DNA from: Coffea arabica
Taxonomy: Eukaryota; Streptophyta; Magnoliopsida; Gentianales; Rubiaceae
Direction of reading: 5' to 3'
NCBI RefSeq assembly: GCF_036785885.1
Contig: NC_092317.1
Location: 5,334,501 to 5,398,500 of the forward strand
Length of the DNA stretch: 64,000 bases
This document shows positions 33,101-46,020 of the stretch, piece after piece. The number at the start of each line of letters is the position of its first letter. The first letter of the stretch is position 1. The position numbers and the translations under genes are program-made. The notes beneath the pieces were generated by a model, which had not been told where the DNA came from, did not search any database, and saw only the letters and a program-made list of their open reading frames with translations.

Positions 33101-36100
33101 CATTTAATTGGCAAGAAGACTATAGTACCCTCTGTAGATGCCCTATGTACACAAGCACAAAGTGAGAGCTTCCTTTTGGTATTATTCTGCCTGCATTAAG
33201 GAATCAAGCATTCCAGTATATAATGTACACAGAGCCTGTTCCTATAAGAATCTGACCTTTTAACATCCAACTTTTGTGTTGACCACTTTCAGTGCAAGTA
33301 AATTTGCTTGATGTTACATTTGAGGTTGCCTTTGTTACTGATAACTAGTTTGAAGCAACATAAGAAAGGAGCTTGTTCTTGAGCAATCTCAGTTTTTGTG
33401 TTTTCGGAAACTAATTGCTCAAAATTTTGTCATACCAGGTCATTTTTCCAGCTCTTGATATACGTGTGAAGAATGTAGCCCCAACATACTCCCTGGAGCA
33501 CAAAGGTGAAAGTGACCTTTTTGATCACTTGTTTGAGCTGCTAAATCCTAACAAACAGAAAAATGAGAATTTTGCAAGGGAGTTAGCATCTTGCAGTGGA
33601 GCACTCCAAACATCAATTGGCCAGCATATGTCCAAGGAAGAGGAACAGGTATTCAACAGCTATTTCGATGCTTTTCTTGATCAGAATGTTCTGGAGATCT
33701 TTTGCAAAAAAAAAAAAAAAACACTTCTCAGATTTTGTTGCTTGTTTGAATTTCTCAGGAGTGTATAACATTTTCTTAAATTGTCAGTTTAGATATCCTA
33801 ATGTTTTCATTGGGTTTTTCAAATCAGAAGGACATGTAATAGCTATATACCAGCTCCTTCTGGTTTTGTCATTTATCTAACTTGCATATTCTTTACCGCC
33901 AGCTTAACATAATTGGTAGCTTCTGGATAATTTGTTATTCCTTTTGATTATTACTTTCCTTATATGCTTAAAGTCTGTGATGCTCATATTTTCTTGCTTT
34001 TTCCTTTCTTCAACTGGAATCTTGTTTTTGGTGCTTTGAACTCTATAAGCAAACTCTAGTAACTAATACGTATAGTTGTCAATAATTTTCTTTGGATAAC
34101 TTAATTCTTCTGCCTGTTGAGGAACTTTTTTTTTTGTCCAGAGAGCAGAATACTTACTTTGTGAGTTTTTCTGGCATCCATATAGCTATGGAGAATCTCT
34201 TAATGATCCGAAGCCTTATATCCTTTTGAGAATTTTCACCAGTAAAGCCTCCAAATTGAATTCCTTAAGAACAAGCTGCGTGGTTCAGCAATTTCTGAAA
34301 CTTTTTCCCGCGAGATGGGAAAGTGCAAGAGTTAATTTATTCATGTCCGCCATAAATGTGCTTCATATGCCGTGGGATGGCTGCCTAATCACTTGTATGT
34401 AAAACATCATGTGCTTTACAGAGGACCATGACATCTGTCATTACCCAAGAAGTTGCAATGCTGTATATTTAACTCTTTTTTACTCAACATCAATCTGATT
34501 ACGTCTTTGGATGGTAATGGGGTCAAATCTTATTTCATTTTGTGTCAATCTGTAAATTGCCATTGGTCAGAAAATTAGTGGAATTTTGGGTTTAAAAGCT
34601 CAGACTGTCATGCTTCCATAATCGCAGATGCAAATGGACCATCTCTGGGTGATGGAAAATTGTCAATTTTATTCAATTGTGTTCCTTTTGCTTATGTGGA
34701 GTACTGTTCCGACTTGAGCTTGTCATTTGGTGATTTATAACTGGAGATTTGTTTTCTGTTATTTGAATTATTCATCACCTTGCATCTGGCATTTTTGATT
34801 GGTTGTTGAATTTTGAATTTCAAGAACACCAGCTTTTGGGCTTGATATGTTGGGGCTTGACTTAGAGTATTATTCCATACAGGTCTTTCCTCTGCTCATA
34901 GAAAAGTTCTCAGTTGAAGAGCAGGCATCCCTGGTTTGGCAGTTTTTGTGTAGCATTCCAGTAGATAAGCTGAAAGAATTCCTTCCCTGGCTTTCCTTTT
35001 CTATTTCACCTGATGAGAATGAGGAGATGCAGAAGTGCTTGTGTAGGATTATTCCAAGGGAAATACTCCTTCAACAGGTAGTCTCGTGTTCGATAAGAGA
35101 CATATGGTTATATTTGTTAATTAAATTCTGTGAACTCTCTCTTTCTCTTTCTCTTTCTCTCTCTCAAGTTTCCGTTGCCTTTATGCTAGCAACTCTCTGG
35201 CTGATGACTAATCTTTGGTTGAAGGTAATTTTCTCATGGATAAAACATAGAGAACCCACCACTACTGTTACAAGCAATAGTGTCAGCCCTCAGATCCAAC
35301 GCTCCTTATATTCTTGTGCTAGCAAAGCGAGTCACGAACATTCGGGGGGAAAAAAGTGTGTATGTATACCTTCAAGGACTGGCAAAAGAAAACATACAGT
35401 TGCTGTGAATGATGCATCTGATTTGGATGGTGATCATCCGATAAATGAAATATTGCATTGGCATAATGCTATTAAACAAGAGCTAGAAGACATTGCAGAT
35501 GAGGCTAGGAAAATTGAGCTCTGTGGAGATTTTTCTGATCTGACATCATTCTATGAAAGACTACAGTTTATTGCTGAGGTTTGCATCTTTCACAGGTATT
35601 AAAGTTGTGCATGATTGCTTTTTCTTCTCAATTTTACTGCAAATAAGATGCTGTCAGATTATGTTTGCACTCATGATGTCGAGTTCCATATGGAACATAT
35701 CTTTTGTCGATAACTCTTTAAGTTCCCAAAGAAATTTCTGTCATTAAAATCAGATTGCATTTCTGTTTCTGACTTAGTAGTAAGGTTTTGTGTTATAAAT
35801 TGCAGTGTTGCTGAGGACAAAGTAATATTCCCTGCTGTAGATGGAGGAGTCTCCTTTTTCGAGGAGCATGCTGAGGAAGAAAGCCAATTTAATGAGCTAC
35901 GGTGCTTGATTGAAAATATTCAGAATTCAGGTGCCAATTCAGCTTCAGCTGCTGACTTTTTCACCAAGCTATGTTCCCAAGCTGATTTAATAATTGAAAC
36001 CATCAAGAGACACTTCCAAAATGAGGAAACAGAGGTACGCTCATTCTTAGCAGTAGTCGGATTTGCAATGTATGCTTTGATAACAAGGTCATGGAGCAGC

Positions 36101-39100
36101 AAAATAAACTTGCATATGTGGATGAAAATCACCAGAGTTCGACTTGCAAAAAATACGTTAGATGTACTTTATATGTGAGGACTCATGATCTGATCTATTT
36201 GTGAATTACAACTAACATTCAATACTTCAAGACTAATTAGTAGGACAAATTCAGATTATGTAGTTGTGAATGGCTTTTAACTTCTGTCACTGAATATTTC
36301 CTTCAAGACTTGAATGCTCATTGATTATGCTTTTGGAAAATATTTAGGTTCTTCCTCTTGCTCGAATGCATTTTTCCTTCAAAAGACAGAGGGATCTTTT
36401 GTACCAGAGCCTGAGTTTGATGCCATTAAAGTTGATTGAGCGTGTCTTGCCATGGTTGGTAGGATATTTGACTGAGGATGAAGCAAGGAATTTCCTGAAG
36501 AATATGCAATTGGCAGGTAATGCATTTATGTATGATTAATTGTCTGGGTTTTAATCCAAAAAGTTATAGTCATTTCTCTTCTAACTTGCATGTATTTGAT
36601 TGCACAGCACCACCACCTGATGCTGCTTTGGTTACTCTATACTCTGGTTGGGCATGTAAAGGTCAACATAAAGGCATATGCTTGTCCTCTAATGTCACTG
36701 GCTGCTTGGTGAGACGATATACTAACCTTGATATAGAAGAGAACTACATCCGAGGATCCTGTCCATGCACAAATGTTTTTCAGAGTGAACGACCAGTAAA
36801 AAGAAATCTCCCAATTCCTAGTACAGAGGAGACTTTGTGTGGAAATTCAGTAGATGAAAACTCTCTTCATTCAGCTGGTAATGAACAGTCCTGTTGTGTT
36901 CCAGGGTTGGGAGTTAATGGTAATAATTTGCGACTGAACACTATTTCTACCCCAAAGTCTTTTTGTCCGCTGTCCTTCAGTTCTTCTGCACCTTCTCTTA
37001 ACTCCAGCCTTTTTATCTGGGAGACTGATAATAGCTCTCCTGGTGTTGACCGCATCGTGCATCCAATTGATACTATATTTAAGTTTCATAAAGCAATACT
37101 GAAAGATTTGGAGTATTTAGATGTTGAATCTGGTAAGCTTAGTTACTGTGACGTGACTACCCTTCAGCAGTTCGTTGGAAGGTTCCAACTACTTTGGGGT
37201 TTATATAGAGCACATAGTAATGCCGAGGATGAAATAGTGTTCCCAGCACTTGAATCTAAAGAGGCCCTCCATAATGTAAGTCACTCCTATACATTAGACC
37301 ATAAGCAGGAGGAAGAATTATTTGAAGACATATCTTGCGTGCTGTGTGACCTATCAGAACTTCATGAAGGCATGAATAGAAATAGTAAGATTGAGGATCT
37401 TAACCTGACTTCCTTAGATAATTCTGTCTACGGTGAGGATTGCTGGAGAAAATACACTGAGCTGGCAACAAAACTTCAAGGCATGTGCAAATCAATCAGA
37501 GTCAGCCTGCATCAGCATATATATCGGGAAGAACTTGAGCTCTGGCCTCTGTTTGGCAAACATTTTTCCGTGGAGGAGCAGGACAAAATTGTTGGTCGGA
37601 TAATTGGAACCACTGGTGCTGAAGTACTTCAGTCAATGCTGCCTTGGGTGACTTCTGCTCTAACACAGGATGAACAAAATAATCTGATGGACACACTGAA
37701 GCAGGCTACAAGAAACACAATGTTCAGTGAATGGCTTAATGATTGCTATAAAAGAACTCCTGAATTATCTGGGCAACCTGACAAATCAGATAGCAGCAGT
37801 TCTAGTACAGGTTTCATATAATTCTTGCCCTGCGTTCCTGTCCTGTTGAAAACTATGATTTTCCATTAGTTATTTATTCTAAGGATATATTCTGTCAGAA
37901 TTACAAGTCTAGTTTCAAACATTCTATAGGTACTCAGTCTCAGGAAACCTTGGATCAGGGTGATCAGATGTTTAAACCAGGTTGGAAAGATATTTTCCGC
38001 ATGAATCAAACTGAACTTGAATCAGAGATTAGAAAGGTGCACAGAGACTCCACTCTTGATCCCAGGAGAAAAGCATACCTGATTCAGAATCTTATGACTA
38101 GGTATGCTTCAAAACTGTACTCTCAAATTTTTGGCAAAATGTGGGTTCTTCTATTTACTGGTGTCACTGATTTTTATCTATTTGTTTTTAAATACTTAGA
38201 TGTTGATAAATTGCTTTATGGTCTCTGAAAGTAGCATTTTTCATTGGTTTTTGTTTGTAGTCGTTGGATAGCTTCTCAGCAGAAATCACAAGTATCAATG
38301 GATGAAAATTCAGTCAGTGACGAAACTCTTGGACTTTCACCTTCATTTCGGGATACACATAAACAAGTTTTTGGGTGTGAACACTATAAGAGAAACTGTA
38401 AACTCCGTGCTGCTTGCTGTGGGAAGTTGTTCACATGTAGATACTGTCATGATGAAGTGAGCGACCACTCCATGGAAAGGTAAAGAAAAGTTGCATAATT
38501 AAGGATCTCTATACTGCCCTTTATTTCCATTATTCATTCTCATTCCACCTTTGCAGGAAAGCAACAGTAGAGATGATGTGTATGGTTTGCCAGAAGATTC
38601 AACCAATTGGCCCAGTTTGCTCAACACCTTCATGCAATGGATTTTCCATGGCAAAATACTATTGCAGCATATGCAAATTTTTTGATGATGAAAGGTAGAT
38701 GAATTTGCCACTTCTTAAAGCAAAAGTTGTTCTTTGCTCTTTTTCTTCCATAAAAACCAATAACCGAGATAATGGATATCCATGAATGAAAATCATGATA
38801 ACAATATTTACAAATCAATAAGAGAAACACCTCATTGTAATCTCGTAGTCACTTTATTGTATTTCTTTGTACCACCACCATAAAACTTGTTTAGTGGTGG
38901 AATTATTCCTGTTCACCCACAATTAAAGTTAAACTTACATGACAGATAAGTGATGCAGCATTGTTTCCATTGAACAAGTGTGCGATGATGCAAATCAGGA
39001 TTGTCATTTTAGTTTCTACTCGTGTTTTCATAATCCATAAACAGAGTAAGGCACCATAAGATGTGTTTTACAACAGGTTTATCTCAGCATTGTCTTTGGT

Positions 39101-41388
39101 TGGTGAACATTAGAAATTCAGTATATGGTCCGCTGGAAGGAGAAAAAGGATGGGATATGCAATATTAACATTTAATGAAGCTTAGAACAATTTAATCAGA
39201 AGTTCTTTGGGTTTCTTGTTTCTCTATCTCTTCTCCGTCCTGTGTGCTGTGCCCCCGCTTCACTTGCATGAATCTTTGTGAGTATTTTTATAAAAAGGAG
39301 TCTTATCTTCGATGGTTTGTTCTTTTAAAATATTGATAGCTAGGAGAAGCTAAGAAAGGCCAGGATATACTTTTGAATTCGTCTTTGTTCTATTGACTTT
39401 TATGCTTCCTAGCTTTGTTCCCCTAATTTCGACCATCTAACAAAACTTTTATGATAGATTGTACTTACAGACTTTAAGCACTGTCAAATTTGTCACAATA
39501 AGCACTGAAACAATGAATCCTGTGATGCTTATTATAGTGGAATTTTTTGCAGATATGATGGTTTTTGTATTGAATGTGGATTATAATGCTTTGTGGTATT
39601 GATTTTGTATGTTTATTGGTCTATGTCAAGGTTCAAAATATGTTTTCTGTTCTCTTTTTTTTTTTTTCGGTTGGGGATTGAATTGGCTGTTTTAACATTT
39701 AAATAATGACTATAATTGTGCACCTGTAGGGAGAGATAAAGGAATTAGTATACTGTAAAACAAAACACACACACACACACTCTCTCTGTTGTTTTACACT
39801 AGAGTGTTCTCAGTAGTATTAGTACTCATGCCAATTTGGAAGTTTTCATGCCTGTTCAGCATTTTGATTAATTTAGAAATCTTTTGGACTTTCTTACCTA
39901 GTGATTTGTATGTTGTTTTCATAACAAATGCACTCAGTAGTTCTTCTTCTTTTCTTCCCTGTTGCAGGGATGTTTATCATTGTCCATCTTGCAATTTATG
40001 CCGTCTTGGGAAGGGTCTTGGAGTTGACGTTTTTCACTGCATGAAATGCAATTGTTGTCTGGCTATGAAGTTGGAAGATCACAAGTGCTTGGAGAAGGCT
40101 CTGGAGACAAATTGCCCCATTTGCTGTGAATTTTTGTTCACTTCCAGCGCAACAGTTAGATGTCTACCTTGTGGTCATTACATGCATTCAGCATGCTTTC
40201 AGGTTTTAAGTTTTCTGAATATTTAGCATTCTCTATTTTTTGTTATGCTCGGTCTGTTGCTTCTATTTTACATAGATTAAAATGCCCTCATACACCACTG
40301 ATTGTCTCTCGACTCTCATTATGTTTACTTTTTGTCATATTCTAGGCATATGCTCGCAGTAACTATATATGTCCAATATGCAGTAAATCCATGGGTGACA
40401 TGGCGGTAAGAAATACTTTTTCCTTCCCTCTTACGTATATTTGTTTCTTCTTGGTATAAATAACCTTATAGGTGCCATACTTGCAAGAAAGCAAAGGCTC
40501 ATACGTGTTTTTGCATTGATGATGGAACTATTTTAGTATATAATGATTATTTCCCCTGTTCTTCTGTGCTGTTGGTACCTGGTAATCTGTCCAAGTTTTT
40601 CTTTTTTCAACATCTTTTTACCATTTGAATAGGCTACAAGATTTTCAGACTTTGTATTCTTTAATGATGTAAAGCATTCCGCTTGAATGGTTGGGAGTGG
40701 CTGCTTTGTCATTTTAGACTTTCACATGACTAACTCATTTTTAAAGAACTCTAAAGGTGAATATGTTGATGTCTTATGGTTTATCTATAACTGCCTTTTC
40801 ACCCAGGTATACTTTGGCATGCTCGATGCTTTGCTGGCCAATGAGGTGCTTCCAGACGAATATAGGAGCCATCAGCAGGTCTGAGCACATTCTTTTTCAT
40901 GCCTTGAGGCCTATGCTTCTTCAGTGAGAAGCTATGGGCAGTTTTAGTTAGATACACATAGGGATACATGCAAACACACAAAAACATGCACAGACACTCG
41001 CAAGCATGCAAGTGGAGGAAAACAGGCAGGACTTTTTATCCAAGTCATTAATTGGTAGTTGTTAACGATCCTTCTGTAATTCAATTATATAGAAACACTT
41101 TTTGTTCTAGATTTAACTTAATATCCATTAAAGGTAGCTTGCATCTTGCCGCAGATGTTCTTTGCTAGGTTATGCCTTTTAAATTAGTTTTATTTTTTCC
41201 TAAATTGCTCTCTTGTAAATGTCGTTTAGGATATCCTCTGTAACGATTGTCAGCGGGAAGGTGCAGCTCAATTCCATTGGTTATATCACAAGTGTGGATT
41301 CTGTGGATCATATAATACAAGGGTCATCAAGGCTGCATCTGCAAATTTTGAATGCTCTACATCCAATCATGAGGTTGAACCCTCTTGA
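30179..41388 (+). CDS. BTS: BRUTUS-type hemerythrin-domain RING E3 ubiquitin ligase (iron sensor)
   Basis: Fourteen GT-AG, frame-consistent exons: 30179-30502, 33439-33648, 34883-35077, 35225-35595, 35806-36034, 36348-36516, 36608-37810, 37930-38101, 38261-38479, 38557-38694, 39968-40202, 40346-40405, 40807-40878, 41230-41388 (TGA). The product is about 1,251 aa, the size of Arabidopsis BTS. Three hemerythrin domains lie at roughly 58-200, 315-480 and 650-830, with ligand motifs [54 protein letters not shown] and [16 protein letters not shown] zinc finger (about 994-1065), CTCHY finger, RING-H2 (CPICCEF...[10 protein letters not shown]...CPIC, about 1126-1170) and a C-terminal zinc ribbon (CNDC...CGFC) follow. 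BTS binds iron through the hemerythrin domains and ubiquitinates clade IVc bHLH factors, restraining iron uptake; it acts in the nucleus. The start ATG gives [10 protein letters not shown]. Confidence 0.95.
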
Positions 41389-42216
41389 AACGGGTCAGAG
41401 AATCTGAACTTGTAAATAGCACTGTACAGGAATTGCAAAATTTTTGTAACCATTCCCCCCCTCCCTTTTTCTCTTTTTTGAAGTTTGTAGAGAGAGTAGT
41501 TGTCATATTAGCTGACAAATTATTGGGAAAGTGGACCCCATCTCGGTTAATAGAAGACTTTAGATGGTAAACTGACTGATTGATAAATGTCTCAGCTTTG
41601 GCCATGACTTTTGACGTTTATAGTTTGCACAGTTTCTGCTTCTTGTGAATAGGGCTAGGGCTGGTGATCATAGTCCAAACCGTGGGGGGATGTAGGTTGC
41701 TGTAAATTTCCTTCTACGGCTTCTAGTGCAAAGCGCAAATGATTATTATTAACAACGAAAGCAAGGTGAGGGAACCGAACAGAACCGGAGATTAAATTAG
41801 TGTTTCATTAAATTTTTGAAGTTACAAATTGAAAATTCCATTAGCATCGAGCCTGTAACGCTTGATCAACCCCATTCCACCCCCAACCTCAAATAAGATA
41901 GTTCTGTGAACCATGGATCTAATTTAACGAATGGATTGGCAAAGCGCAGTTGTTGAGGCTGAGGGGACAGGAGAAAGGTTATTAGTGCAACCGTTTTTTA
42001 ATGATATGACCCCTTTTGAGTATGACCGTGGGTCAATGAAGTAATAAAATGTCTTTTGAATATAACGGAATTCATGAAAAATTGTTGTAAGTACTATTTT
42101 ATAGAAAAAAAATATTATAGTATTCAGTTAGTGTGGATATGGGACCTGTGTACGTCAGTTACATTAGTATTATACGGCATACTCTAAAACTTATTTTAAA
42201 AGAAGAGATTGACGCA

Positions 42217-42355
42217 AGTTTGTCCCTCACCAGGCAGTCACATAAAGAGGCTAGCTGGAGGGTAGCAAGGCTGCAAAAGCCTAAATTTCCTCCAATGCTT
42301 TTTGAAATGAAAGCTTTCAAGGTGGGGCAGAGCCACCCCGTAGGCCTGAGAAACG
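42217..42355 (+). pseudogene. degenerate fragment of a DUF1639 gene
   Basis: This segment aligns by eye to 45472-45642 of the intact gene downstream. Shared blocks, in order, are GTTTGTCCC, GCAGTCACA, GAGGCTAGC, GGCTGCAAA with the following CC(T/A)AA, a GAAATGAA/CAAATGAAG block, GGGGCA, CCACC and CGTAGGCCT. In one frame it reads KEAS...LQKPKF against GEAS...LQRPKF. About 30 bp of the conserved core coding for the DFLLMTG region is missing, and the frame is lost after it. It has no start codon, no second exon and no flanking gene structure, so it is a relic of a tandem duplication. Confidence 0.65.
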
Positions 42356-44945
42356 GTAACTTACCTTTTACCCCTTGACCCTTGTGTGATTTTGATCCTT
42401 GACACATAATTCATATATGATTTAAAAATCTATATATAACTTTCATGATTTTGGTTAAAATGTCTTCATTAATTTTTTCGTTAAAATTAATGATCAACGG
42501 TAAAAATTAAATTGATAAATTGACAAATTCACCCTTTCACTACCTCTTTTTTTTTTTTCCTTTTTGCCCTCTATCTCTCCCTCTCTTAAAAGAGAAGAGC
42601 TGATTTTGAAAACATATACTTTGGTGTACAAAATTTTAATTTTCTCCAAATATAAAAGTAAGAAATATAAAACAAATAAATAAGAAACAAAAAATACCAA
42701 ATCTTTTTTTATTACAAATATCATTATAGGTTTTTAAATCAAATGTTTAATGATATTTTCTGGTTCTTATTTATCTATTTTTTATTTCAATTTCTTCTTT
42801 TTATGTTTGGTGGGAAAAAAGAAATAATGAAAGGGTAAATGTGGTCCATGTTTTAATGATGCATATGTTCAACTATGTAAGGAAAAAAGTCCTCCACTAA
42901 CTTTATTTTTGTGTAAATAGTGTAATTAAATTGTTAGGAAATGACTCATAAGAGACCAAATTATCTACGACACCAAAGAAATATGCCAAAATAGTTTTTA
43001 ATGATGCGCATCTCAAGCATGCAACAAATATTGTTAGAATTTTCCAACCTTTTGTTACAAGTCCTATATTGACTTTATTTTTTGGAGATGAGAGACTAAA
43101 TTGGAAAGAGATCCATGATGAATTTTCACAAGGAAAGCTATCACTTTATTCATGACAAAATTAGATTTTTTTTTTTTTTTTTGCACTCACATATTCATAA
43201 CTTGAGGAAGAATATCAATACGACACGTCAAAAAAGTGATCCCTGTATCCACAAAAAGAACTCATTGGTATCTATTAACAAAGTAATTTATAGGCTTTTA
43301 GGTTAGTGACATGAGAAATCCATCTTCTGTTGGTAAAACTCCAATTCCTTCCTCCCTATTTTGAGAGAAAAAAATTACAATAAAAATGGGGCCATTATCA
43401 AATATTAGATACCGAATATCTATCATAGATTCATAGTCATGTTGTTATTCAAAACCATTTTACAGGGAAATTGCAATTTAGGTCTAAGATATTCAAGGCA
43501 ATTACTGCAATATGGTCCCAAATGTTTCATAAATATCAAATTTTGGTAAAATTTGAGGGCAAATTGTTCAACACCCCAAATAGTAGAAATCAAAACAATC
43601 ATACTACTAGGAATTTGCCTCCAAAAAGAACACACATTTGATCGTCTATATCAGCAATTGTATAATTTGTTAATTGTCCTCCATTAGTCACAACAAAAAA
43701 GTTGACAAACTATGTTCTAGTGAAACATTAGAGGTCAGAACGGCTTACAATTCAAAAAATAGGGACTAAAATTGCAATTGAATCTTATCCAGTAACTTAT
43801 CATAGAATTTGATTTCAAGAATTAACATATAAAGTTACCTCATGTTTAGGGGGGGGGGGGGAAACTAAGAAGTTACTTTATGGTTGTCAAAAGCTTGAAA
43901 AAGCATTTTCATGGTTTAACATTAATTATAATTTTATTAACTTCCATGATAGACACAAAATAACGAATTAAGACCAAAGTGAAAAAAAAAAAAAAAACAA
44001 ATGTTTACGACATTAGTGTGTTTGTCTCAAGATGCTTTGAAAACACTCATTAATTAATTGGTGCCTCGAGTATTAATATTATAAACATGTACAGGTCCAT
44101 TAAACCAATATTAATATGTATCAATTCTCATAATCTCCCTATAGGTGAGCCTCATCCGCTTCGCAAAAATAGTTTTAAAAAATTTTTTTGCTTATTAACT
44201 TTTTGAATTTAAAAAGTCCAAAATTAGATTTTGAATCACTTAACTAGATTTTACATTTATTGTTAGAAAAGCTCCATTAAGGAAATTGTTTTTTTGATAG
44301 ATGTGATAATCAATAGTATGAATATTAATGATCGAAATATTTAATGTCAGTACTGTTTGCTCCTTGTAAAGCTAAAAAAGGAAAGTGAAACCCCTAACAA
44401 TAATTTATCAACAGCTAGTTCTGTAGTTTGGAAATAAGAATTTATCTAGTATTCGAAATTAAATTAAATTTAATAAAGCCCATATACAAAGAAAAAACAA
44501 AAAGAAATGATAGCAGTCCACATCAACCAAAAATATTGTTTTTTCCCTAATTTAGCCTATTAAATTGCCATCAATAACTTCCATATGCATTATTATGGCT
44601 GGCCAAGCAAAGGCGGAAGGAAAATTAAACTCCAAGAGCAAAGATGTGTCAAAATTATTACAATATCTGACCAAATTAGGATGATTGCAGTTGAATCATC
44701 TGCCCTCTTTTCCCTTCCCCATAAAAGTAAACCACTTGCTCACAATTGGATCCCCTAACTCAAATCCATCGTTTCCTCAACTGTATTTAATCTTTCTCAT
44801 AAAGGCATTGAGAGAAAAACAAAGTTTGCAACCGCCCTCATCAAAATCTAGTGCAAAAGCTCTAAAAATCATCACAAACATCCAAAAACCATTACTCAAA
44901 ATTTTTGGTTTTTTTGAACCATTTCTACTCTTCATCCTTTCTTTC

Positions 44946-44953
44946 TATATAAA
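44946..44953 (+). promoter_or_regulatory. TATA box of the DUF1639 gene
   Basis: TATATAAA sits about 100 bp upstream of the start codon and is followed by a pyrimidine-rich stretch (CTCCTCCCTCTCCC), a typical plant core-promoter arrangement. Confidence 0.6.
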
Positions 44954-45051
44954 CGCTCCTCCCTCTCCCGTTTACACACTCCAAATAAAATCTACACAGT
45001 TAAATCAACGGAGGCAAGCTTTTTAAGCATATATTTCTCCTTTATTTCGAC

Positions 45052-46020
45052 ATGGATGGTACTGCGGAAAGAAGCCTTCATAACTTCATATTACACTCTC
45101 AGCTCAAATGGGGTCGCCAAAAGCATCTCCGATGTGTCAAATCATCCCATACCTCCTCCTCTACCTCAGCCAGTCCCTCTCCAAAAAAAACCCCTAAAGG
45201 AAAACTTACCATGCACTCAGCAACAATAATTGCAAGTGGAAGAGGAGACACAACCACCGACATTGAAGCTGTACGTGAGAAGCTGGTGACCGACCTCAAA
45301 GTCACGATAGATAATCACCTGAAACTGAGGATGTTCGATGATCAAGAGAAAGAAAAAAAATCCCATAAGTATCGTCGGGAGGATAACAAAAAACCCTTTG
45401 AGGAGGGGTTGCCCTGGAACTTGCGAAGTCGTCTGGCTATCGGTAAGGCTGGGCATGGTGTGTCAAACGTAGGTTTGTCCCCCGCCATGCTGCAGTCACA
45501 GAAATGGAATGGTGGGGAGGCTAGCAAGAGTTTAGGGGGGCTGCAAAGGCCAAAGTTCTCAGCCACTCTTTCAAATGAAGAGATTGAGACCGACTTCTTG
45601 CTCATGACTGGGGCAAATCCACCTCGTAGGCCTAAGAAAAGGTCTAGGTCGCTTCAGAAGTCGCTTCAGAAACACCTTGATGTAAGTTACCTCATTTTTT
45701 TCTTGTGATTTTTACCTAAAGCATGCATGTATGTGGTCTGCTAGAATCATTTATTGATTCTAGATTTAACAATATTTCTCTTTTCTCTCCTTCAAATGAT
45801 TATAGAGATTGTTTCCTGGTTCTTGGCTGAATGTGATAACACCAGAGAGTTATAAAGTTCTGGAGCATCTTGAACCAAAGGTTGAAATTATGTAGTTTTC
45901 TGTGTTTATTGGTTTATATTAATTCACTTGGGTTTAAATAAAACGTTCTAATTTTTTTCCTTTTTTTATTTTGTATTTCGTGCTTGTACGATTGTGTTCT
46001 AGCAGCAGGCCGACAAATGA
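45052..46020 (+). CDS. DUF1639 family protein
   Basis: Exon 1 is 45052-45681 (210 codons, donor GAT|GTAAGT); exon 2 starts at 45806 after TTATAG. The reading joins QKHLD to RLFPGSWLNVITPESYKV, the conserved DUF1639 C-terminus. Two endings are possible: reading on to TAG at 45893-45895 (EPKVEIM), or splicing at 45880 to a tiny last exon at 46003-46020 (QQADK, TGA); the donor GTTGAA is weak, so the first may be right. The product is about 240 aa: a Ser/Lys-rich N-terminus, a PRRPKKRSRS basic patch that could be a nuclear signal, and the DFLLMTGANPPRRPKK core. The family is plant-specific and its molecular role is unknown. AATAAA at about 46,193 may be its polyadenylation signal. Confidence 0.82.

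Larger units (their letters stand above)
41389..45051. other. intergenic region between BTS and the DUF1639 gene
   Basis: It holds the BTS 3' flank, a DUF1639 pseudogene fragment (42217-42355), AT-rich sequence with homopolymer runs (T-run near 43,166, G-run near 43,850) and the DUF1639 promoter with a TATA box at 44946-44953. An open frame at 44685-45026 precedes and partly overlaps the probable leader of that gene; I do not regard it as a protein. Confidence 0.6.

Noticed and set aside
44685-45026. Open frame of 113 codons directly upstream of the DUF1639 gene
   Set aside because: It spans the TATA box and core promoter of that gene, and its composition is that of pyrimidine-rich promoter sequence.
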